DNA from: Syntrophaceae bacterium UBA5744
GTDB lineage: Bacteria; Desulfobacterota; Syntrophia; Syntrophales; UBA2192
Length of the DNA: 15,769 bases
Assembly (NCBI GenBank): GCA_002419215.1
Contig: DIFQ01000044.1
Span: forward strand, 1 to 15,769
Reading direction: 5' to 3'
The position numbers and the translations under genes are program-made. A model generated the notes under the pieces. That model had not been told where the DNA came from. It saw only the letters and a list, made by a program, of their open reading frames with translations, and made no database searches. Below, in pieces: positions 7,196 to 13,429 of this stretch; positions within the stretch are counted from its first letter, which is position 1, and each line of letters opens with the position of its first letter.

Positions 7196-7224
7196 CGTAT
7201 AACTTTTTTCCTACGATCCGTCAA
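7196..7224 (-). promoter_or_regulatory. Sigma70-like promoter of rnk-PAS unit
   Basis: The minus strand has TTGACG (7219-7224), a 17-base A-rich spacer and TATACG (7196-7201). The predicted start is near 7189, giving a leader of about 110 bases before the rnk GTG. The promoter sits just after the end of the TPR array, separating the two transcription units. Confidence 0.6.
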
Positions 7225-7259
7225 GCAAGCGGCCACGGAAAGGCATCCGCGAATAGGCA

Positions 7260-7281
7260 TGAGGCGTTCTTAGGTGCCTCA
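7260..7281 (-). other. Weak hairpin at the end of the TPR array
   Basis: TGAGGC (7276-7281, overlapping the last stop codon) and GCCTCA (7260-7265) form a perfect six-pair inverted repeat with a ten-base loop. No U-tract follows, so it is at best a weak or Rho-assisted end signal for the long operon. Confidence 0.25.
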
Positions 7282-8151
7282 CCGCACGCGCTTGAACACG
7301 GCGACTTGTCCAACGGTTGTTGTGCTCCCGTCATCCGAAATGATTCCATCATTTTCCGGAAGGGCTTTACCATTCATGAAACAGCGAAGTATTCGCCCAT
7401 CAATTTTGAATGCCATCATAGAGTCAAGAGACCAATCCCGGCCGTTTGCAAGGCCCTGACCCTGGATCATTGTATCGCCTCTGACTTCAAGCGTGATGAC
7501 ATGCTCTGCACGGGCACCCGTATCACCGCGCGTCCCCCAGAAATAGTATGCATAACGAGCACCGTTGATTCTGCCGAGGAACTCTGCCTGCTTCCTGGCG
7601 GCAGCCTCCTGCTGTGCCCGCTTGTCTTCGGCCACTTTCCTTGATGCCGCTTCCTTGTCCTTTGCGGCTTTATCCTTCCGGTATTCGATCTCGTAAATCA
7701 GTTCTTTGACCTTTTCGGCATCGGGAGCCTTGGGAGCGGCGATGAGATAGAATTTCAGGTTTTTCATCGCATCATCGTAATCGCTCGCCTTGTCCTGAAT
7801 AACGCCTAGATTATAATAGCCCTCGGCAAGCCACGGCGCATAGAGCAAGGCTTTTTTGAACTCATCGGCCGCATCATTGAAATCCCTGGCTTCTTTTGCA
7901 CCTTTGAATGCCGCTTTGCCTCGCACGAGATGTCTTTTCGCCTCCTCGGGCACCGCCGGCGCCGGTTTCATCGTCTGCACGTGCCGGATGATCTTCTCCC
8001 GAAGGGCGTAGTCGTTGGGATTCTTCTAAAGGTCGGCGACGTACTGTCTCAGGGTTTCGTTAGGATTCACGGACTGTGCATGAACAGTAAAGACGGTTAG
8101 AAATGCGGATGCGATAAGTAGCGCGCACTGGCAGGCAAGCTTGCTTTTCAT
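7279..8151 (-). pseudogene. Seventh secreted TPR paralogue, interrupted by in-frame amber codon
   Basis: Read through, this frame gives a 290-residue product: signal peptide (MKSKLACQCALLIASAFLTV onward to HAQ), the array's N-terminal block, a TPR module with ALLYAPWLAEGYYNLGVIQDKA, a long Lys/Glu/Ala linker and a C-terminal domain starting INGARYAY. At 8026-8028 a TAG stands where every paralogue has the Gln of (A/E)LQKNP. Frame is kept on both sides, so this is a point nonsense change and not a frameshift. The upstream piece is 41 codons. Translation restarting at an internal ATG (7980) would give a 233-aa protein without signal peptide. TAG is the ordinary stop of the two preceding paralogues, which argues against recoding. 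It ends KRVR and not WQR. It starts ten bases after the previous gene. Likely decaying, unless the base is a sequencing error. Confidence 0.75.
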
Positions 8152-8161
8152 GATCGTACCT

Positions 8162-8995
8162 CTATCTTTGCCATCGATAGACATAATCTCGCACATCACC
8201 ATCGCTGTACCGCACCCGCTGAGTGATATGGGAGCCATCTTCACTGAAAATAATCTTGCATGCCGCTACAGGTCCTCCGATGATTCGTCTTGGATCCGCT
8301 ATGTTCATCTCGCGGCCCCGGATCTCGGCACGATCCTTTTCCGTATATTGATTGTTGTATAGGGATCCGTACACGAGGATTTTGCCTTTCACATCATAGA
8401 TCATGGTCACGCCGGTTCCCGTCGGCATGACAAATCTTCTGCCATCCATTTTCATAAGCCAGTCGTCAGACTTCTTATGTTCAGGCGCGATGATAGCCTG
8501 TCGGGATGTCTCTTTTGCCGCTTTCTCGATCGCGTATTCAAGACCTGCAATACGTTTGCGGACGTCCCTTGCGTCCTGGGCATTCTGCGCGGCAAGCAGG
8601 TACATTTCGAAACTCCGCTTTGCTTCCTTCAGTTTTCCGGCCTTCTCAAAGGCGATTCCCTGGTTGAAGTAATAGGCCGGCACCCACGGGGCGATGAGCA
8701 GTGCCTTTTCATATTCTTTCGCGGCATCGAGGAAGTCCACCTCGGTTTTCGCGCTCTTGATGGCGAACTCCGCCCGCCCCTCGAACTTTTCCGCCTCTTG
8801 CGGTACTGCCGGCGCCGGCCTCATCGTCTGAACATGCTTGATGATCTTCTCCCGCAGGGCGTAGTCGCCCGGGTTCTTCTGCAGGTCGGCGATGTACTGG
8901 TTCAGGGTCTGCTGGGGAGACTGTGCCTGCACAGAAAACGGGAGAACGAGCAAGAGCGCTAATGCCAATACTGCTGCCCGCACTATTTTCTTCAT
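8162..8995 (-). CDS. Sixth secreted TPR paralogue
   Basis: The 277-aa protein has a signal peptide ending SVQAQ (about residue 25), the conserved N-terminal block, then a TPR module of the 'FEGRAEFAIKSAKT' type shared almost word for word with the fourth paralogue (AAKEYEKALLIAPWVPAYYFNQGIAFEKAGKLKEAK). Its C-terminal domain is of the other kind, with MDGRRFVMPTGTGVTMIYDVKGK, EIRGREMN, FSEDGSHITQRVRYSDGD and the terminal YRWQR. TPR solenoids bind proteins, so a scaffold or partner role in the periplasm is plausible; the C-terminal domain is not one I recognise. CAGGAG precedes the ATG by about ten bases. The stop is TAG. It lies 42 bases after the fifth gene and ten before the seventh. Confidence 0.85.
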   Translation of the reverse strand: MKKIVRAAVLALALLLVLPFSVQAQSPQQTLNQYIADLQKNPGDYALREKIIKHVQTMRPAPAVPQEAEKFEGRAEFAIKSAKTEVDFLDAAKEYEKALLIAPWVPAYYFNQGIAFEKAGKLKEAKRSFEMYLLAAQNAQDARDVRKRIAGLEYAIEKAAKETSRQAIIAPEHKKSDDWLMKMDGRRFVMPTGTGVTMIYDVKGKILVYGSLYNNQYTEKDRAEIRGREMNIADPRRIIGGPVAACKIIFSEDGSHITQRVRYSDGDVRDYVYRWQR

Positions 8996-9037
8996 GGTTT
9001 GAATACTCCTGCTGTATGTTTGAAAACGTTACTGTCT

Positions 9038-9892
9038 CTATCGTTGCCAGCGGTATGTCAATTGCTCGACCTCGCCGCTGCTCCATCGGGCTCGCAAGGT
9101 GATGCTCTCCCCGCTTTCACTGATGCTCCAGTAACGCTCCACGATTCTGGCAATATCACGGGAGATGTTGCTGTACACCGGTTCGGTGAATTCACGTCCC
9201 CGGATCTCGCTGCGGTAGAGTTCTGTATAGCTGCGATCATCTTCTATGCAACCGAGCACGAATGCCCGCCCTTTTACATCCAGCAGCACCTGACGCCCCC
9301 TGTCCCGGGTTGCATAGCGCCTGCCGTCGATCTTCCTGAGCAGGTCTTCGAATGTGTTCGGCTGCGGTGTCGAAACCGCTTTCGGATGCGACGGTTCTTT
9401 CTCCTGCACGGCGATTTTCTTCTTTGCGCCGATTTCGTAGATCTTGTCTTGCGCCTTTCTGGACTCGCTTTCTCCCGGATTCGTCGCGATGTAGAGCTTC
9501 AAGGCGTTGACCGCTTCATCGAACTGACCGGAGAGTTCCAGGGCGACGGCATAGTTGTTATAGGCGTCCGCCCACCACGGGGCGACAAGCAGGCACTGCC
9601 GGTAGGCGTCACGGGCCAGCCCGTAGCCTCTCGGGTCCTTTGCAGCCTTGAGCAGCGTGTTGCCCTCGATGAAATGCCTTCTGGCCTCTTCCGGAATAGC
9701 AGGCTTCGGCTTCATCGTCTGCACGTGCTTGATGATCTTCTCCCGCAGGGCATAGTCGTTGGGGTTCTTCTGGAGGTCGGTAACGTACTGGTTCAGGGTC
9801 TGCTGGGGAGACTGGGCCTGTGCTATTGAGATCGAAACACAGGACAGCAGAAATGAGACGGCACATGAAATCATCAATACTTTACGCTGCAT
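9038..9892 (-). CDS. Fifth secreted TPR paralogue
   Basis: The 284-aa protein has the signal peptide MQRKVLMISCAVSFLLSCVS onward to AQAQ, and a TPR module of the 'GNTLLKAAKD ... CLLVAPWWADAYNNYAVALELSGQFDEAVNALKLYIATNPGE' type that groups with the second paralogue. The linker is Lys-rich (IGAKKKIAVQEKEPSHPK). The C-terminal domain has LLRKIDGRRYATRDRGRQVLLDVKGRAFVLG, SEIRGREFTEP, ISESGESITLRARWSSGE and the ending YRWQR. The frame is open to ATG 9913, but AAGAGGAG seven bases before ATG 9892 and the fit of the signal peptide favour the shorter start. Its stop is TAG. No metal-binding or catalytic pattern is visible, which fits a structural or binding role. Confidence 0.84.
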   Translation of the reverse strand: MQRKVLMISCAVSFLLSCVSISIAQAQSPQQTLNQYVTDLQKNPNDYALREKIIKHVQTMKPKPAIPEEARRHFIEGNTLLKAAKDPRGYGLARDAYRQCLLVAPWWADAYNNYAVALELSGQFDEAVNALKLYIATNPGESESRKAQDKIYEIGAKKKIAVQEKEPSHPKAVSTPQPNTFEDLLRKIDGRRYATRDRGRQVLLDVKGRAFVLGCIEDDRSYTELYRSEIRGREFTEPVYSNISRDIARIVERYWSISESGESITLRARWSSGEVEQLTYRWQR

Positions 9893-9935
9893 CGCTATTC
9901 TCCTCTTATCCATGCTCCATCCCGTTTCGCGGCCA

Positions 9936-10844
9936 TTATCTCTGCTGCCGATATGTTGTGGTTAACTGGCTCTTGGTTTGAGTGGTCTGATTACAGGTCA
10001 AGGTGCTTCCATTTTCGCCGATGGCGCAAATCATGGGTTCGTGCGGAAACCACGAGCCATTTCGGTAGGACCAGGACTGGTTCGGTATAATGATTTGCCT
10101 CCCTCTTACGGCGCCACGGCTTGTTTGCCTCCACTCGCCAAACGGAAAACCTTCTATCGGCTTGCCATCTCGGGTCCACGTTATAATGATACCGTATATA
10201 GCCTCATTTCCGCGAACATCGATGGTATTCTCTCCGCCTGCCCCATATGTTTCATCACGGTAGGAGTATGCGTACCGAGCGCCATTGATTTTCCTGATTA
10301 ATTCTTCGTCGGTCATTTGTTTCTTTTCTGCTGTCGCCTGCGAGCTTGATTCCTTGGCGGCCTTCTCCATCGCGTATTCAAGACCGGCAATCCGCTTGCG
10401 GACGTCCCTCGCATCCCCGGCATTCGGCGCTGCAAGCAGGTAGAACTCGAAGCACATCTTTGCCTCCTTCAGTTTTCCGGTCTTCTCAAAGGCGATTCCC
10501 TGGTTGAAATACCAGGCCGGGACCCACGGGGCAATGAGCAGTGCTTTCTCATACTCTTTCGCGGCATCGAAAAAGTCCGCCTCGGTTTTCGCGCTCTTGA
10601 TGGCGAACTCCGCCCGCCCCTCAAACTTTTCCGCTTCAATGGGCACCGCCGGCGCCGGTTTCATCGTCTGCACGTGCTTGATGATCTTCTCCCGCAGGGC
10701 ATAGTCGCCCGGGTTCTTCTGGAGGTCGGCAACGTATTGGTTGAGGGTCTGCTGTGGATTTGAGGTTTGTGCATGGATTGAAAAGGCCGGCAGAGAGAGT
10801 ATTGCTATGATCAAGACACAGAAACAAGCCATGTTGCGCTTCAT
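9936..10844 (-). CDS. Fourth secreted TPR paralogue (longest, divergent C-terminus)
   Basis: At 302 aa this is the longest copy. The signal peptide runs to SIHAQ (about 26). The TPR module is nearly identical to that of the sixth paralogue (FEGRAEFAIKSAKTEADFFDAAKEYEKALLIAPWVPAWYFNQG). The C-terminal domain is of the type shared with the seventh copy: LIRKINGARYAYSYRDETYG, DVRGNEAIYG, a Trp/Gly-rich central part (GFPFGEWRQT, SWSYRNGSWFPHEP), then IGENGSTLTCNQTTQ and the ending YRQQR in place of WQR. It therefore combines the N-half of one paralogue type with the C-half of another. AAGGGG lies about nine bases before the ATG. The gap from the third gene is 12 bases, so the two are cotranscribed. 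Confidence 0.85.
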   Translation of the reverse strand: MKRNMACFCVLIIAILSLPAFSIHAQTSNPQQTLNQYVADLQKNPGDYALREKIIKHVQTMKPAPAVPIEAEKFEGRAEFAIKSAKTEADFFDAAKEYEKALLIAPWVPAWYFNQGIAFEKTGKLKEAKMCFEFYLLAAPNAGDARDVRKRIAGLEYAMEKAAKESSSQATAEKKQMTDEELIRKINGARYAYSYRDETYGAGGENTIDVRGNEAIYGIIITWTRDGKPIEGFPFGEWRQTSRGAVRGRQIIIPNQSWSYRNGSWFPHEPMICAIGENGSTLTCNQTTQTKSQLTTTYRQQR

Positions 10845-10856
10845 GGTCGCATCCCC

Positions 10857-11669
10857 TTATCTTTGCCATGCCCAGACAAATTCCAGTTTATCGCCGTCGC
10901 TGAAGTACCGCTGCTCAATAATTCTGTCCCCGTCTTCACTGATGATATAAGTGGTCTGCACGGGAAGAGGGGGCGGTTGCATCACTCGCGGTGTGGACGC
11001 GCTGCGCCCTTTGATTTCCCACGGCCCTCCAGAAACCCCTGACCCTGTCGGCACAAGATATTTGCCCCGCACCTCTATGATGACAGGCCCGCCTCTGGTC
11101 TCCCGATACCTTCTCCCGTCAATCTTCCTGAGCAGGTCGTCATACGTGTTCTGCTTCAGCGCCACCGCGGTCTGGCGGGATGGTTCCTTGGCCGCCTTTT
11201 CTTTTCGATACTCGACCTTGTTGATAAGTGACTTTGCCCACGCTTCATCAGCGGGCGAAGGGGAAGTCAGCAGATAGAGGCGAAGATTTTTCAACGCCGC
11301 GTCGTACTGTCCGGATTTATCCTGGGCGATGGCAAGGTTCCGATATGCATCCCCCAGCCAGGGAGCGAGATTGACAGCTTTCGAGAACTCGGCGCTTGCC
11401 GCCCTGAAATCTTCTTCTCCTTTGCCACCTTCGATGGCCGCCAAGCCTCGATCCATATACTTTTGCGCTTCATCCGGCACGGCCGGTTTCGACTTCATCG
11501 TCTGCACGTACCGGATGATCTTCTCGCGCAGGGCATAGTCGTTGGGGTTCTTTTGGAGGTCTGCGACGTATTGATTCAGGGTCTGCTGGGGGGACTGTGC
11601 CTGTACAGCAGATATACATACAAGTATGATCATGAATACCAACGATGCTGCATGGTATATCTTTTTCAT
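10857..11669 (-). CDS. Third secreted TPR paralogue
   Basis: The 270-aa protein has a signal peptide MKKIYHAASLVFMIILVCIS onward to VQAQ, the conserved block (QYVADLQKNPNDYALREKIIRYVQTM), a TPR module of the 'DRGLAAIEGGKGEEDFRAA ... NLAPWLGDAYRNLAIAQDKSGQY' type that groups with the first paralogue, and a C-terminal domain with LLRKIDGRRYRETRGGPVIIEVRGKYL, EIKGRS, ISEDGDRIIEQRYFSDGD and the ending VWAWQR. The frame also has ATG 11684, which would overlap the second gene's stop as ATGA. ATG 11669 is preferred because GAGG sits six bases upstream and the hydrophobic signal starts directly after it, as in the other copies. Either way the gene is coupled to its upstream neighbour. Confidence 0.85.
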   Translation of the reverse strand: MKKIYHAASLVFMIILVCISAVQAQSPQQTLNQYVADLQKNPNDYALREKIIRYVQTMKSKPAVPDEAQKYMDRGLAAIEGGKGEEDFRAASAEFSKAVNLAPWLGDAYRNLAIAQDKSGQYDAALKNLRLYLLTSPSPADEAWAKSLINKVEYRKEKAAKEPSRQTAVALKQNTYDDLLRKIDGRRYRETRGGPVIIEVRGKYLVPTGSGVSGGPWEIKGRSASTPRVMQPPPLPVQTTYIISEDGDRIIEQRYFSDGDKLEFVWAWQR

Positions 11670-11680
11670 CCTTGCCCTCT

Positions 11681-12532
11681 TCATCTTTGCCAGAGATGGA
11701 TGTAATCGCGTGAATCGCCGTCGCTAAACCTGGTTCGTCCGGTTATGCTATAGCCATCTTCGCTGATTAAAAAGGTCATTGATACAGCGTTAACCTTGAA
11801 CGGTCGGTAGTAGAGTGGGACGGTGGTTTCGCGTCCTCTAATCTCGACACGCGAGGCCTCTCCAGTCCATTCAAGGTAACGGCCATTTTCAATGGTTCCC
11901 CGCACAATAATTCGTCCCCTTACGTCCAAAACAGACGTTAACCCGCTGCTTTCTGTACAAGTATATCTCCTGCCGTCTATCTTCCTGAGCAGGTCTTCGA
12001 ACGAGTTCTGCTTCGGCGCAGCTGCGGCCTGGGCCTGCCGCGAGGATTCTTTTGTCGCTTTTTCCTGCTTTGCTTCAATCTTGTAGATCTCATTCTGGGC
12101 CCGGCGGGAAAGTTCCTCCCCGGGGTTGGTCGCGATGTACAGTTTCAAGGCCCTGATGGCTTCGGCGTACTCCTGGGCAGCCTGCAGAGCCATGCCGAGA
12201 TCCCTGTTTGCCTCAGGCCACCAGGGGGCAATGAGCAGGGCTTTCCTGAATTTCTCGATCGCATCCTTGAAATCCTGAACATTCTTGGCGTCCTCGAACA
12301 GGGTCTTGCCCATGACGTATTGGCGGCGGGCTTCTTCCGGAACGGCCGGCGCCGGCCTCATCGTCTGAACATGCTTGATGATCTTCTCCCGCAGGGCGTA
12401 GTCGCCCGGGTTCTTCTGCAGGTCGGCGACGTATTGGTTGAAAGTCTGCTGGGGAGTTTGGGCTTGTGCGGCGGATATGAAAGCGCACAAAAGAATAACT
12501 GTCAGTAATGTTGCCGGACATATCCTTTTCAT
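11681..12532 (-). CDS. Second secreted TPR paralogue
   Basis: The 283-aa protein has a signal peptide (1-25, ending AAQAQ), the conserved block at about 27-64, a TPR module (about 70-138: GKTLFEDAKNVQDFKDAIEKF, ALLIAPWWPEANRDLGMAL, IRALKLYIATNPGE) and a helical linker (140-175, KEKATKESSRQ-like). The C-terminal domain (about 178-283) has LLRKIDGRRYTCTESSG, VLDVRGRIIVRG, VEIRGRETTVP, FLISEDGYSITGRTRFSDGD and YIHLWQR. The last domain looks like successive beta strands. The gap from the first paralogue is 42 bases and no promoter is evident in it. The stop codon lies within a few bases of the third gene's start. Cytoplasmic TPR function is excluded by the signal peptide; membrane anchoring is unlikely as there is no lipobox. 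Confidence 0.86.
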   Translation of the reverse strand: MKRICPATLLTVILLCAFISAAQAQTPQQTFNQYVADLQKNPGDYALREKIIKHVQTMRPAPAVPEEARRQYVMGKTLFEDAKNVQDFKDAIEKFRKALLIAPWWPEANRDLGMALQAAQEYAEAIRALKLYIATNPGEELSRRAQNEIYKIEAKQEKATKESSRQAQAAAAPKQNSFEDLLRKIDGRRYTCTESSGLTSVLDVRGRIIVRGTIENGRYLEWTGEASRVEIRGRETTVPLYYRPFKVNAVSMTFLISEDGYSITGRTRFSDGDSRDYIHLWQR

Positions 12533-12574
12533 GATTACATTCTTTCTGCTGTTTATTTCGTGATTTTCGTGTCC

Positions 12575-13429
12575 TTATCTTTGCCAGTAGTAATCGTATT
12601 CACGTCCTTTGCCTCTGCCAAGACGACACTCCATGTGGATCTTTTCGCCGTCTTCACTGATTGTAAAAATGTGCTGTGTTGAAATAATCTCCGGAGGAGC
12701 ACTTATCACTGGCCCCTCCACCACACGGCCACGAATCTCGTAACGCTTGAATTCAGTATAGCCACGCGGGCCGTGCACGGGCGAGTTAGGCTCAACGTTA
12801 AATCCGCGTATGAGGGTCCTGCCCTTCACATCCAATATCTGGGTGATTCTTTCGAAGGAATCTCTATAGGTGTACCGCCTTCCGTCAATCTTCTTGAGCC
12901 AATCTTCGAACTCCTTTTGCTTTTTCGCTGCAATGGCCGCCGGGCTCGATTCCTTGGCTGCCTTTTCCTGTCGATATTCGATCTTGTCCATCAATGTTTT
13001 CGCCGCCTCGGCATCAGCCGCCGGGGGATTGGTCAGGAGGTAGAGCTTCAGGTTCTGCAGCGCCTGTACATACTGGCCCGCCTTGTCCTGAACAACTGCA
13101 AGGTTTCGGTAGCCGCTGCCGAGCCAGGGCGCGATGTTCACCGCCTTCTGGAATTCCTGGATGGCATCCCTGTAATCGCTTTCCGTCCTGGCTCCCTCGG
13201 CTGCCGCCATCCCGCGGTTCATGAACCGCCTGGCTTCCTCGGGTATCGCCGGGACCGGCCTCATCGCCTGCACATGATTGATGATCTTCTCGCGCAGGGC
13301 ATAGTCGTTGGGGTTTTTCTGCAATTCGGCCATGTGTTGATTGAGGGTCTGCTGGGGAGACTGGGCCTGAGCGGCACAGGGTAGACTTACGATCAATGCC
13401 AACAGGATTATGAATGCCAATTTTTTCAT
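12575..13429 (-). CDS. First secreted TPR paralogue, coupled to the 466-aa hydrolase-like gene
   Basis: The 284-aa protein has a signal peptide (1-23, ending AAQAQ), the conserved block (25-62, here with HMAELQKNPNDYALREKIINH), a TPR module (about 66-136: NRGMAAAEGARTESDYRDA, VNIAPWLGSGYRNLAVVQDKAGQY), a linker (140-175) and a C-terminal domain (176-284) with WLKKIDGRRYTYRD, ILDVKGRTLIRG, YEIRGRVVEGP, FTISEDGEKIHMECR and the ending YDYYWQR. Its ATG overlaps the stop of the 466-aa gene as ATGA (13426-13429). That is strong evidence for translational coupling and for a joint job of this protein and the hydrolase-like product outside the cytoplasm. Cognate inhibitor, immunity protein or scaffold are all possible; the sequence does not decide. 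Confidence 0.87.
   Translation of the reverse strand: MKKLAFIILLALIVSLPCAAQAQSPQQTLNQHMAELQKNPNDYALREKIINHVQAMRPVPAIPEEARRFMNRGMAAAEGARTESDYRDAIQEFQKAVNIAPWLGSGYRNLAVVQDKAGQYVQALQNLKLYLLTNPPAADAEAAKTLMDKIEYRQEKAAKESSPAAIAAKKQKEFEDWLKKIDGRRYTYRDSFERITQILDVKGRTLIRGFNVEPNSPVHGPRGYTEFKRYEIRGRVVEGPVISAPPEIISTQHIFTISEDGEKIHMECRLGRGKGREYDYYWQR

Larger units (their letters stand above)
7968..13370 (-). repeat. Seven direct copies of a ~100-bp conserved block in the TPR genes
   Basis: The segment coding for about PQQTLNQYVADLQKNP...ALREKIIKHVQTM is nearly the same at the DNA level in all seven genes. The copies begin near 7968, 8821, 9712, 10661, 11495, 12358 and 13261 and are about 95-110 bases each. 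Copies 8821 and 12358 agree over almost the whole first 75 bases, including synonymous positions. Flanking signal-peptide and TPR DNA differs more. The blocks recur every 830-950 bases in the same orientation and could be substrates for recombination within the array. Confidence 0.85.

Noticed and set aside
8026..8028. Pyrrolysine or selenocysteine recoding at the amber codon
   Set aside because: TAG ends the fifth and sixth paralogues normally, the position is Gln in all others, and no recoding structure or pyl gene is seen in the window.
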